Below, piece after piece: positions 6,307-14,191 of a stretch of DNA of 14,196 nucleotides. The stretch's first letter is position 1. Each line of letters begins with the position of its first letter. Source of the DNA: an uncultured Oscillospiraceae bacterium (GTDB lineage: Bacteria; Bacillota; Clostridia; Oscillospirales; Oscillospiraceae); contig CAKTXB010000027.1 in assembly GCA_934630555.1 (NCBI GenBank), forward strand, positions 1-14,196, given 5' to 3'. The notes beneath the pieces are model-generated. The model was given only the letters and a program-made list of their open reading frames with translations. It ran no database searches and was not told where the DNA came from. Position numbers and translations under genes: made by a program.

Positions 6307-7134
6307 TTAATATTCATTGGGCAGCTCATCGAGCTGGTCAAAGCGGAACACCGGGCCGTCCTTGCACACATACTTGCTGCCGATGTTGCAGCGCCCGCAC
6401 TTGCCCAGCGCGCACTTCATCTTCAGCTCCATCGTCGTATACACCTGCGTGCGGGCAAAGCCCAGCTCCATCAGGCCCGCAAGGGTGAACTTGATCATGA
6501 TGGGAGGGCCGCACATCACGACCGTCTTGTCCGTTGAAAAGCCCAGCTCCTTCACATAGTTCGGCACAAAGCCCACGTGGCCGTCCCACTCCGGCTGCTC
6601 ACGGTCAATGGTCAGGTGAACGTTGATGCCGTCCTCCTTGCACCATACGTCCAGGATCTCCTGGAAATCCACCAGGTCCTCCTTGGAGCGCGAGCCGTAC
6701 ACAATGTCGATCTTGCCATAGCGGTCACGGTAGTGGCGGCAGTAGTTGATGACGGAGTGCAGCGGCGCCAGGCCGATGCCGCCGGCAATGAACAGCAAGT
6801 CCTTGCCCGCGAACGCCGTGTCCACGGGGAAGCCGTTGCCATACGGGCCGCGCAGCGTCACCTGCTGACCTTCCTCCATCTGGTGCAGCCACTGCGTCAC
6901 GCAGCCGCACTTTTTAATGGAGAACTCCACAAATTCCTCCTCTGTGGGAGAAGATGTGATGGAAAACAGCGCCTCGCCCACCCCGGGGATAGAGAGCATC
7001 GCGCACTGCCCCGGAATGTGCTCAAATGGCTTTTTGCCGTCCAGACCCACAATGCGGAAGGTCTTGACGTCCGGCGTATCCACGCGAATTTTCGTGACGA
7101 CGCCAATGTTGGGGATCAAGGGATCCTTTTTCAT
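6307..7134 (-). CDS. flxA: FAD/NAD(P)-binding oxidoreductase, FlxA-like electron input subunit
   Basis: A protein of 275 aa of the ferredoxin-NADP reductase/dihydroorotate dehydrogenase electron-transfer type. FAD-binding segments PGQCAML (41-47) and FSITSSP (57-63) are followed by GPYGNGFP (97-104), the NAD(P)-site AGGIGLAP (117-124) and MCGPP (208-211). The C-terminus has C241-x4-C246-x2-C249 and C257, the [2Fe-2S] site of this family. In Flx-Hdr complexes this subunit oxidises NAD(P)H. The ATG at 7134 was chosen because GGAGG lies 8 nt upstream and it overlaps the flxB stop by 4 nt (ATGA); the upstream in-frame ATG at 7191 lies inside flxB. Homologous gamma subunits also serve sulfhydrogenases, but no hydrogenase large or small subunit is nearby. 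Confidence 0.85.
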   Translation of the reverse strand: MKKDPLIPNIGVVTKIRVDTPDVKTFRIVGLDGKKPFEHIPGQCAMLSIPGVGEALFSITSSPTEEEFVEFSIKKCGCVTQWLHQMEEGQQVTLRGPYGNGFPVDTAFAGKDLLFIAGGIGLAPLHSVINYCRHYRDRYGKIDIVYGSRSKEDLVDFQEILDVWCKEDGINVHLTIDREQPEWDGHVGFVPNYVKELGFSTDKTVVMCGPPIMIKFTLAGLMELGFARTQVYTTMELKMKCALGKCGRCNIGSKYVCKDGPVFRFDQLDELPNEY

Positions 7135-8153
7135 TTTGTTTCCTCCCCCAGTGTCCGGATGACCTTGGCAATGTTCATGTGAATGGGGCACTTCTGCAGG
7201 CAGCGCCCGCAGCCCACGCAGCTGAACAGCCCTTCGTTGTTTTCCGGGTAATACACCAGCTTGTGCATAAACCGCTGGCGGAACCGCTCAAGCTGCGTCG
7301 GGCGCGGCTGACCGGCAGACATTTTCGTAAAATCAGAGTACATACAGCTGTCCCAGCAGCGGAACCGCTTCACGGTCTTGCCGTTGTTAAATTCCTGAAT
7401 GTCATAGCACTGACAGGTCGGGCACACAAACGTGCACGTGCCGCAGCCCAGGCAACTTTCTGACAGCTGCTTCCATTCGGGCCGGTCAAAAAACGCCTTC
7501 GTTTTGCCCGCGCCGAATTTGGACAGATCCAGATCGTGCAGCGGCAGCTTGCCAAGCACTGCGCGCGTCTGCGCCTGCTGCGCGGCGACTGCCTCGTCGC
7601 CGCCGTCCTCCAGCATGGAGAGCGCCGCCGTCAGCGCCACGCCCTTTTCGGTGTTGGCGCGCCAGTAAAGGTTTTCCGCATCCATCCAGCACGTCACATC
7701 GCCTGCCGGGTCGGCGGCGTCAATGCCGAACGCGCCGCAGAAGCACGTTTCTTCCGGCTCGGTGCACGCCATGGTCACGATCGTGCCGTTTTCGCGCCGG
7801 GTCTTGTAGTACGTGTCCACCGGCTCTGCCAAAAACACGCGGTCCAGCACATCAAAGCTGCGGCAGTCGCACGCGCGCACGCCAAACAGCACAAACGGCG
7901 CCGTCACATCGCGGTTTTCCAGCACCTCGATCTGCTTGCCCGTGACCTTAAAGCCCATAAGATTCTCCACCTGCGGGAAGAACAGATCCTTCGCGCTGCG
8001 CACCGTGTTGAGCGCGTCAGAAAGCGTCATGCCCTCCTGCCACACGGTGAACTTGCTCACACCGGACGCATCCTGCGCCGGGATATACAGGGTCTTTTCG
8101 CCGCTCATCGCCGCAAACAGCGCCGGCAGCTTTGCGATCGGGAGTTTTTTCAT
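7131..8153 (-). CDS. flxB: 4Fe-4S dicluster protein, FlxB-like (sulfhydrogenase beta/AsrA type)
   Basis: A protein of 340 aa expected to relay electrons between the NAD(P)H-oxidising FlxA and the rest of the complex. The N-terminal domain has the family motif GVRACDCRSF (91-100). Two [4Fe-4S] ferredoxin motifs follow: C234-x2-C237-x2-C240-x3-C244-P and C312-x2-C315-x2-C318-x3-C322-P. This is the architecture of sulfhydrogenase beta subunits and anaerobic sulfite reductase A; the neighbouring hdr genes make FlxB the better name. GGAGGTG lies about 8 nt before the ATG at 8153, which overlaps the flxC stop by 4 nt (ATGA). Assignment of B versus C follows the hdrA-flxD-C-B-A order known from Desulfovibrio clusters and is less certain than the family. 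Confidence 0.8.
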   Translation of the reverse strand: MKKLPIAKLPALFAAMSGEKTLYIPAQDASGVSKFTVWQEGMTLSDALNTVRSAKDLFFPQVENLMGFKVTGKQIEVLENRDVTAPFVLFGVRACDCRSFDVLDRVFLAEPVDTYYKTRRENGTIVTMACTEPEETCFCGAFGIDAADPAGDVTCWMDAENLYWRANTEKGVALTAALSMLEDGGDEAVAAQQAQTRAVLGKLPLHDLDLSKFGAGKTKAFFDRPEWKQLSESCLGCGTCTFVCPTCQCYDIQEFNNGKTVKRFRCWDSCMYSDFTKMSAGQPRPTQLERFRQRFMHKLVYYPENNEGLFSCVGCGRCLQKCPIHMNIAKVIRTLGEETK

Positions 8154-9124
8154 GCCTTTGCACCTCCCCGTTCATATACGACGGACGGCTCGCAGTCGTC
8201 CTTGGTGAAGTTCATCAGCGGCGGTTTCGTGTCCATGTCCGCGCCGGCCTGATATTCGCCATACAGCTCGTTGATGTCCTTGATAAACTTGCGGTTGAGC
8301 AGATGCAGCGGAATATGCTGCGGGCAGACCCGCGAGCACTCGCCGCAGTCCGTACAGCGCGCCGCCACGTGGAACGCGCGGATGATGTGGAAAAAGTTCT
8401 CTTCAAAGCTGTCCGCTGCGGCCTTGTTGTCCGTGCCCAGATCGTGGTTATCAAACACGCACTTTTCGCACGAGCACGCGGGGCATACATTGCGGCAGGC
8501 GTTGCAGCGGATGCAGCGCGACAGCTCGCCGCGCCAGAACGCATAGCGTTCCTCCGGCGTCATGGCCTCGAGCTTCGCGACCGCTTCAAAGCGGGCCGAA
8601 TCCTGCACCTCGCCCTGTTCGCCGAGCAGCTCGTCAAATTCCACGATCTTTTTGGACTTGCACACCGTGCAGCGGCCGAGCAGCACGTCCTGCTTGTTCA
8701 CGGTCTTTTCGCCCGTAAGCGTCGTCACGCGCAGCGTATCGCCGTCCTCCGTGACCGCCGTGACGCCCTTACAGCCCGCGGCGCGGATCTTGTCGATGTC
8801 GCACATCCCATCGCACTGTACGCCCACAACATACACGCGTTCGCGCCAAATGCGGTGCTCCTTGAGCAGCTGCACAAACGAATAGCTGTCGCACGGCTTC
8901 AAAAATGCCGCGACTCTGCCGTCCTTGCGGGATTCGGCAATAAGATATTTCGAGAGGTTCGCAGCCGAGAACGCACTCCACACAAAGTCCTTTTCGATCT
9001 CCTCCGCCGTGGTGAACACCGCCGGCGTCAGGTCGTAGAAGAACTCGCCCGCTTTCCAGCCAAGCACCCGATCCACAGTGCCATTCCGGAGCAGCTCCAG
9101 GGCTTTTTCTTTTACTCCTTGCAT
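8150..9124 (-). CDS. flxC: 4Fe-4S dicluster protein, FlxC-like
   Basis: A protein of 324 aa. The N-terminal 200 residues contain scattered cysteines (LKPCDS at C78, C104, C108, and C152-x2-C155 in GRCTVCKSK), resembling the coenzyme F420 hydrogenase beta/Flx Fe-S family. Two ferredoxin-like motifs follow: C204-x2-C207-x2-C210-x3-C214-P and C257-x2-C260-x2-C263-x3-C267-P. It probably forms the wire between FlxB and FlxD. GGAGG lies about 8 nt before the ATG at 9124, and the start overlaps the end of flxD by 13 nt; the stop overlaps flxB by 4 nt. The last 25 residues look unstructured. Confidence 0.78.
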   Translation of the reverse strand: MQGVKEKALELLRNGTVDRVLGWKAGEFFYDLTPAVFTTAEEIEKDFVWSAFSAANLSKYLIAESRKDGRVAAFLKPCDSYSFVQLLKEHRIWRERVYVVGVQCDGMCDIDKIRAAGCKGVTAVTEDGDTLRVTTLTGEKTVNKQDVLLGRCTVCKSKKIVEFDELLGEQGEVQDSARFEAVAKLEAMTPEERYAFWRGELSRCIRCNACRNVCPACSCEKCVFDNHDLGTDNKAAADSFEENFFHIIRAFHVAARCTDCGECSRVCPQHIPLHLLNRKFIKDINELYGEYQAGADMDTKPPLMNFTKDDCEPSVVYERGGAKA

Positions 9125-9549
9125 CTCAGGTCCTCCAATCTGCGGTTCTCGCCGAGCTTTGTGATGGTTGCCACAAAGTCATTCATCGTGGCCGCAAACT
9201 TTGCGCCCTCTGCGGCGGACACCCATTCCACCCGCGTGCGCTCCTTCTCGATGCCAAGATAGTCCAGCATGGAGAACAGCAGCGTCATGCGGCGGCGGGC
9301 ATAATAGTTGCCGGTCGTGTAGTGGCAGTCGCCGGGGTGGCAGCCGCACAGGATCACGCCGTCCGCGCCGCGCTGGAACGCGCGCAGAATAAACATCGGG
9401 TTCAAACGGCACGAGCACGGGATGCGGATGATCTTCACGTTCGCCGGATAGTTCAGGCGGTTCGTGCCCGAAAGATCCGCGCCCGCATAGGAGCACCAGT
9501 TGCAGCAAAAAGCAACGATGGTGGGTTTCCAGCTCTCATTTACCTGCAT
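9112..9549 (-). CDS. flxD: MvhD/FlxD-like [2Fe-2S] hydrogenase iron-sulfur subunit
   Basis: A protein of 145 aa matching the MvhD family, the subunit that docks to HdrA and delivers electron pairs to it. Family cysteines are in FCCNWCSYAGAD (C15, C16, C19), IPCSCR (C45, C47) and LCGCHPGDCHY (C68, C70, C75). Many members have Gly at the position of C47 (PCSGR). In methanogens MvhD links a NiFe hydrogenase to HdrA; here no hydrogenase is present and the FlxABC proteins supply electrons. The ATG at 9549 has GGAGGTGG about 8 nt upstream and lies 10 nt inside the end of hdrA, so translation is probably coupled; the longer upstream frame only overlaps hdrA. Confidence 0.88.
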   Translation of the reverse strand: MQVNESWKPTIVAFCCNWCSYAGADLSGTNRLNYPANVKIIRIPCSCRLNPMFILRAFQRGADGVILCGCHPGDCHYTTGNYYARRRMTLLFSMLDYLGIEKERTRVEWVSAAEGAKFAATMNDFVATITKLGENRRLEDLRCKE

Positions 9550-11531
9550 ATCGCATCCACCTCCGCCATGATCTGCTTGTTCGAGAAGCCCTTGAGGTCC
9601 ATTGCGCCGGACATACACGCCACCGTGCACGCGCCGCAGCCCTGGCACACCGCCGGGTTCACCTGCGCCACACGGCGGATGAGCGTCGTGCGGTTCGGGC
9701 CTCTGAATTCCTTGTCAATATACGTAATTGCGCCATACGGGCACACCTTTTCGCAGCTGGAGCAGCCGTTGCACATCATCTCGTCCGGCTGCGCCACGCA
9801 CGGGTTGCACGTCAGATGGTCCTTGGCAAGCAAGCCAATGACCTTCGATGCCGCCGCACCGGCCTGCGCCACGGTTTCGGGGATGTCCTTCGGCCCCTGG
9901 CACGCACCGGAGAGGAAGATGCCCGCCGTGGGGCTCTCCACCGGGCGCAGCTTCGGGTGCGCTTCGGTAAAGAAGTCGTTCGTGTCCATGGAAGCCGTCA
10001 GCATCGTCGCCAGCGGTCTTGCCGATTCGTCCGGCTCAATGGCCGCGGCCAGCACCACCATGTCCGCGTCAATATGCAGCTGCCGGTTGCCGATCAGGTC
10101 CGACGCCTGCACCTTCAGCTTGCCGTTCTCCGGCACGACCTTGCCGACCATGCCCTTGATGTAATGTACGCCGTATTCTTCCACCGCGCGGCGGTAGAAC
10201 TCGTCAAAGTTCTTGCCGGGGGTACGCACGTCAATGTAGAACACATACACATCCGTGTCCGGATACTTTTCGCGGCACAGCATGGCGTGCTTCGCCGTGT
10301 ACATGCAGCAGATCTTCGAGCAGTACGGCTTGCCCTTCTCCGCGCCGTCACAGCGCGATCCGACGCACTGCACGAACACCAGCGTTTTCGGATGCGTGCC
10401 GTCCGACGGCCGCAGCAGCGTGCCGCCCGTCGGGCCGGCCGCGTTCATCAAACGCTCGAATTCGAGCGAGGATACCACGTCCGGGCTCTGTGAGTATGCA
10501 AACTCGTCAAACTTGTCGAGCTTGATCGGGTTAAAGCCGGTGGCCACCACGATCGCGCCGTATTCCTGTTCCACCAGCGTGTCCTGCTGCTTATAGTCGA
10601 TGGCGCCCGCCGTGCATACCTTGGAGCACACGCCGCACTTGCCGGTTTTCAGCATCGTGCAGTAGTTCGGATCGATCGTCGCGATCTTCGGCACAGCCTG
10701 TGCGAACGGAATGTAAATGGCGCGCCGCGTATCCAGGCCCAGGTTAAAGTCGTTCGGCACCTTTTTCTGCGGGCACTTCTCGGTGCAGAGGCCGCAGCCC
10801 GTGCAAACGTCCTCGTTCACATACCGCGCCTTTCTGCGGATGGTCACGTGGAAATTGCCCACAAAGCCCTTCACGGCTTCCACTTCGGAATACGCGTAAA
10901 TTTTGATTTTTTCGTTCTGTGCCGCTTCCACCATCTTCGGCGTCAGGATACACGCCGCGCAGTCCAGCGTCGGGAACGTTTTGTCGATCTGTGTCATCTT
11001 GCCGCCAATGGTGGGCTTCTTTTCCACGATGTCCACCTCAAAGCCGGCGTCCGCAATGTCCAGTGCCGTCTGAATACCGGCAATGCCGCCGCCAATGACC
11101 AGCGCCCGCTTTGTCACCGGGCTCTCGCCCGCAGTAAGCGGCGCGTTCAGATGCACCTTGGCGATGGCCGCGCGGCCCAGAATGACAGCCTTCTCTGTTG
11201 CCTCTTCCTTGTCCTTATGGATCCAGGAGCACTGCTCGCGAATGTTCGCGATCTCCACCATATAGCCGTTCAGGCCGGCAGACGCACACGTTTTGCGGAA
11301 CGTCTGCTCATGCATACGCGGCGAGCAGGAGCACACGACTACGCCCGTGAGCCGGTGCTCTTTGATGGCATTTTTGATCATGTCCTGCCCGCTCTGCGAG
11401 CACATATACTGATAATCAGTCGAGAAAACAACGCCCGGCTCGTGGCCCAGTGTTTCAGCGACCTTTGCAACGTCCACCGTCGCGGCAATATTCGTGCCGC
11501 AGTGGCAGACAAACACACCAATTCTCTGCAT
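9540..11531 (-). CDS. hdrA: Heterodisulfide reductase-like subunit HdrA, flavin bifurcation centre
   Basis: A protein of 663 aa, close to full length for HdrA. It starts with the family's N-terminal Cys-rich domain (FVCHCGTN, C9/C11; VVCSCSPRMHE), then the FAD Rossmann motif GGGIAG (147-152) and DCAAC (C191, C194). An inserted ferredoxin domain has C243-x2-C246-x2-C249-x3-C253-P and C291-x7-C299-x2-C302-x3-C306. Further cysteines occur in QCVGSRC and the SKICCMY segment. The C-terminal ferredoxin domain has C587-x2-C590-x2-C593-x3-C597-P and C629-x2-C632-x2-C635-x3-C639. In characterised complexes the HdrA flavin splits electron pairs between ferredoxin and the HdrBC branch. AAGGAGG lies about 7 nt before the ATG at 11531, 12 nt after hdrC. 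Bacterial HdrA proteins do not need coenzymes M and B, so methanogenesis is not implied. Confidence 0.93.
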   Translation of the reverse strand: MQRIGVFVCHCGTNIAATVDVAKVAETLGHEPGVVFSTDYQYMCSQSGQDMIKNAIKEHRLTGVVVCSCSPRMHEQTFRKTCASAGLNGYMVEIANIREQCSWIHKDKEEATEKAVILGRAAIAKVHLNAPLTAGESPVTKRALVIGGGIAGIQTALDIADAGFEVDIVEKKPTIGGKMTQIDKTFPTLDCAACILTPKMVEAAQNEKIKIYAYSEVEAVKGFVGNFHVTIRRKARYVNEDVCTGCGLCTEKCPQKKVPNDFNLGLDTRRAIYIPFAQAVPKIATIDPNYCTMLKTGKCGVCSKVCTAGAIDYKQQDTLVEQEYGAIVVATGFNPIKLDKFDEFAYSQSPDVVSSLEFERLMNAAGPTGGTLLRPSDGTHPKTLVFVQCVGSRCDGAEKGKPYCSKICCMYTAKHAMLCREKYPDTDVYVFYIDVRTPGKNFDEFYRRAVEEYGVHYIKGMVGKVVPENGKLKVQASDLIGNRQLHIDADMVVLAAAIEPDESARPLATMLTASMDTNDFFTEAHPKLRPVESPTAGIFLSGACQGPKDIPETVAQAGAAASKVIGLLAKDHLTCNPCVAQPDEMMCNGCSSCEKVCPYGAITYIDKEFRGPNRTTLIRRVAQVNPAVCQGCGACTVACMSGAMDLKGFSNKQIMAEVDAICR

Positions 11532-11543
11532 TGCTTTCCCTCC

Positions 11544-11930
11544 TTACTTTTTATATTTACGGAATGCGCTGGTAATAGCCTGCTGCGGAATATCCTCGTC
11601 CAGAATTTCCGGGATGCGTTCGGCCTTCAAGTGATCCGCACCCTGTTGGCGCACCACAGCGTCGCGCACAGCCTCAATGAGCACCGCAGGCTCCACACTG
11701 CGCGGGCAGCGCTCCACACACGCAAAGCAGCTCAGGCAGCGGTAAATGCCGCGTGAGGCCATCAGCTCGTCAATGCGGCCCGTTTCCACCATGTCCACAA
11801 ACTGATGCGGATGATAGTCCATCTCATCATACGCCGGGCACGCGCCGGAGCACTTGCCGCATTTCATGCACTTTCTCGGATTGACGCCCGCAATGCGTTT
11901 AATATCCTCGATCAGATATTCCTTGTTCAT
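11544..11930 (-). CDS. hdrC: Heterodisulfide reductase-like subunit HdrC
   Basis: A small protein of 128 aa that carries two [4Fe-4S] motifs: C21-x2-C24-x2-C27-x3-C31-P and C65-x2-C68-x2-C71-x3-C75-P. This is the HdrC ferredoxin that wires HdrA to HdrB. It is somewhat shorter than methanogen HdrC but keeps both clusters, and ends in a basic tail. The start overlaps the hdrB stop by 4 nt (ATGA), typical of the tightly coupled hdrBC pair, and hdrA follows 12 nt downstream. Confidence 0.92.
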   Translation of the reverse strand: MNKEYLIEDIKRIAGVNPRKCMKCGKCSGACPAYDEMDYHPHQFVDMVETGRIDELMASRGIYRCLSCFACVERCPRSVEPAVLIEAVRDAVVRQQGADHLKAERIPEILDEDIPQQAITSAFRKYKK

Positions 11931-12718
11931 TCGGCATCCTCCTTCACGCCCAGCGCTTCGGCCAGCAGCTCGGTGAAATAGTGCACCGGCAGCCCGTTCT
12001 CCGCGTTCGCGGTGAGATTATACATACAAAGCGGGCACGCGGTGATCAGCTCCTTGGCGCCGCACGCCTTGGCATTCTGCATGAGCTTTGCCACCTGCTT
12101 GCCGGCAAATTCCTTGCCCTCGACCACGGTATAGCCGCCGCAGCATTCATTGCGCCGTACCCACACAACAGGCTCTGCGCCAATGGCGCGGATGAAATCC
12201 TCCAGGATCGTCGGATTCTCCGGGTCGTCAAAGCCCATTTCCTTGCCGGGCCGCAGCAGCAGGCAGCCGTAATACGCGCCGATCTTCCGCCCCGTGAGCG
12301 GATTTGTGACCTTTTTCGCCAGCTCGTCAAAGCCGATGCGGTCACGCAGCACCTCCAGATAGTGCAGCACCGTCGTTTCGCCGGTATACGGCACGTCCAG
12401 CTGTAAGTAATTCTGCACACGCGAGGCAATGGTTTCATTGTGCTGCAGATCGCCGTTCACACGCTTGATCACGTGATGACATGCCGAGCACAGCGTCACC
12501 AGCTCCTGCCTCGCATCGCGCGCCGATACCAGCGCGCGCACGGACGACAGCCGTGTTGCGATCTCGTCTTTCGCCATGGGATACACCGCGCCGCAGCACT
12601 GCCAGTCCGGCAGCTCCTGCAGCTCGAACCCCAGCGCCTGCGCGGCTTTCCTGCCGTACAGGTCGAGCTGCTTGCCTTTCGTTTTCAGCGTGCAGCCCGG
12701 AAAATAACTGAATGTCAT
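11927..12718 (-). CDS. hdrB: Heterodisulfide reductase-like subunit HdrB (two CCG domains)
   Basis: A protein of 263 aa with two complete cysteine-rich CCG domains: C9, C41-C42, C77-x2-C80, and C152, C192-C193, C228-x2-C231. In HdrB each binds a non-cubane [4Fe-4S] cluster where the disulfide is reduced; both sites are intact, so catalytic or relay function is expected. The opening YFPGCTL is typical. I chose the ATG at 12718 because GAGG lies 8 nt upstream and homology begins there; an in-frame ATG at 12736 overlaps the fumC stop by one base but lacks a good ribosome binding site. Its physiological oxidant is unknown: an unidentified thiol disulfide, or the FrdB-like protein of the same operon. 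Confidence 0.92.
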   Translation of the reverse strand: MTFSYFPGCTLKTKGKQLDLYGRKAAQALGFELQELPDWQCCGAVYPMAKDEIATRLSSVRALVSARDARQELVTLCSACHHVIKRVNGDLQHNETIASRVQNYLQLDVPYTGETTVLHYLEVLRDRIGFDELAKKVTNPLTGRKIGAYYGCLLLRPGKEMGFDDPENPTILEDFIRAIGAEPVVWVRRNECCGGYTVVEGKEFAGKQVAKLMQNAKACGAKELITACPLCMYNLTANAENGLPVHYFTELLAEALGVKEDAE

Positions 12719-12735
12719 AGCTTGAACCTCACCCA

Positions 12736-14112
12736 TCAGACCATCTGTTCCGGATGGAACACCTCGTCAAATTTCTCCGCCGTCAAGAAGCCGAGTGCCA
12801 CGCACGCTTCCTTCAACGAAATATTCTCCTTATACGCCTTTTTCGCTGTCTTGGCTGCGTTTTCATACCCGATATACGGATTGAGCGCCGTCACCAGCAT
12901 CAGCGAATTGTAAAGATTGTGGTGCATTTTCTCGCAGTTGGCAGTAATGCCCACGGCGCAGTGGTCGTTGAACGACACCATCGCCTCCGCCAGCAGCCGC
13001 GCCGACTGCAGGAAGTTGTAGATGCACACCGGCATGAACACGTTCAGCTCAAAGTTGCCCTGTGACGCCGCCATACCGACCGCCACATCGTTGCCCATGA
13101 CCTGCACAGCCACCATCGTCACCGCCTCGCACTGCGTGGGGTTGACCTTGCCCGGCATAATGGAGGAGCCCGGCTCGTTTTCCGGAATAAAGATCTCACC
13201 CAGACCGTCACGCGGGCCGGAGGCCAGCCAGCGCACGTCGTTTGCGATCTTCATCATATCCGCTGCCAGCGCCTTGATGGCGCCGTGCGCAAACACAAGC
13301 TCATCCTTGCTCGTAAGCGCGTGGAACTTGTTCGGCGCGGTGATAAAGTCCTTGCCGGTCAGCTCCGAAACCGCCTCCGCGACCTTGACGTCAAAGCCCT
13401 TCGGCGCATTCAGGCCCGTGCCCACAGCCGTGCCGCCCAGCGCCAGCTCCTTGAGCGGCGGCAGTGCGATCTCCAGCATCCTGCGGTCCTTTTCCAGACT
13501 GCTGCGCCAGCCCGAGATCTCCTGGGAGAATTCGATCGGCGTAGCATCCTGCAGGTGCGTGCGGCCCGACTTCACAATGCCGCGGTTTTCATCCTCCAGC
13601 CGGCGGAACGTGTCCACCAGCTTGTCAATGGCCGGGAAGAGCTTGTCCTCAATGGCCGCCACAGCCGCAATGTGCATGGCCGTGGGGAACGTGTCGTTTG
13701 ACGACTGCGACATATTGATGTCGTCGTTCGGGTGCAGCAGCTTCCTGCCCGCGATCTCATTGCCGCGGTTGGCAATGACCTCATTTGCGTTCATGTTTGA
13801 CTGCGTACCTGAGCCGGTCTGCCACACTACCAGTGGAAAATGGTCGTTCAGGCTGCCCGAGATGACCTCGTCGCACGCCTGTGAAATGGCCGCCAGCTTT
13901 TCATCCGTCATTTTTTCCGGCCGCAGCGCATGGTTGGCAATGGCCGCCGCCTTTTTCAAAATGCCGAATGCGTGTGTGATCTCGCGCGGCATCGTCTCAA
14001 TGCCGACGCCGATGGGAAAGTTTTCGTGACTGCGCTGGGTCTGTGCCGCCCAATAGCGGTCCGCTGGTACGCGGACCTCGCCCATCGAGTCATGTTCCAT
14101 ACGATATTCCAT
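12736..14112 (-). CDS. fumC: Class II fumarate hydratase (fumarase)
   Basis: A protein of 458 aa, full length for oxygen-stable class II fumarase, which interconverts malate and fumarate in the cytoplasm. Family blocks are all present: [12 protein letters not shown] (100-111), [14 protein letters not shown] (127-140), THLQDATP (185-192) and the signature [11 protein letters not shown] (315-325), containing the catalytic serine loop. Aspartase (AspA) is related, but the N-terminal opening [27 protein letters not shown] region and overall match favour fumarase. GGAGG lies 6-7 nt before the ATG at 14112. It is the first gene of the operon, 17 nt ahead of hdrB, so it should supply fumarate to the reductase encoded downstream. 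Confidence 0.94.
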   Translation of the reverse strand: MEYRMEHDSMGEVRVPADRYWAAQTQRSHENFPIGVGIETMPREITHAFGILKKAAAIANHALRPEKMTDEKLAAISQACDEVISGSLNDHFPLVVWQTGSGTQSNMNANEVIANRGNEIAGRKLLHPNDDINMSQSSNDTFPTAMHIAAVAAIEDKLFPAIDKLVDTFRRLEDENRGIVKSGRTHLQDATPIEFSQEISGWRSSLEKDRRMLEIALPPLKELALGGTAVGTGLNAPKGFDVKVAEAVSELTGKDFITAPNKFHALTSKDELVFAHGAIKALAADMMKIANDVRWLASGPRDGLGEIFIPENEPGSSIMPGKVNPTQCEAVTMVAVQVMGNDVAVGMAASQGNFELNVFMPVCIYNFLQSARLLAEAMVSFNDHCAVGITANCEKMHHNLYNSLMLVTALNPYIGYENAAKTAKKAYKENISLKEACVALGFLTAEKFDEVFHPEQMV

Positions 14113-14175
14113 ACTGTTCCTCCGGGTCCTCAGTTTTTATGACTTGCTTGCTCTATCCCTGTCTGCACAGGAAAA
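14113..14175 (-). promoter_or_regulatory. Leader region of the fumC operon
   Basis: On the minus strand this 60-nt stretch contains the fumC ribosome binding site GGAGG, an A-rich CATAAAAAC that could serve as a -10 region, and a 5-bp inverted repeat CCTGT-n4-ACAGG (14158-14171). No clear -35 box is seen, so the promoter is only tentatively placed. There is too little sequence for a riboswitch. Confidence 0.3.
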
Positions 14176-14191
14176 ACGCCCCATCTGGCGT
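14172..14191 (-). terminator. Probable terminator of the gene upstream of fumC, outside the window
   Basis: Read on the minus strand, ACGCC (14191-14187), a 6-nt loop and GGCGT (14180-14176) are followed by TTTTTC. The stem is short but GC-rich and the T tract is well placed. It would end a minus-strand gene to the right, which supports fumC being the first gene of its own transcript. Confidence 0.55.

Noticed and set aside
6307..9549. A sulfhydrogenase or NiFe hydrogenase operon
   Set aside because: FlxA, FlxB and MvhD-like proteins resemble hydrogenase accessory subunits, but no large or small NiFe subunit and no maturation gene is present in the window.
9540..12718. hdrABC as evidence of a methanogen or of transfer of methanogenesis genes
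   Set aside because: HdrABC homologues are widespread in anaerobic bacteria; ribosome binding sites and the neighbouring truA, L,D-transpeptidase and fumC are bacterial, and nothing for coenzyme M or B is present.
12719..12736. Earlier hdrB start at 12736
   Set aside because: It overlaps the fumC stop by one base and lacks a convincing ribosome binding site; the ATG at 12718 has GAGG at good spacing and matches the usual HdrB N-terminus.
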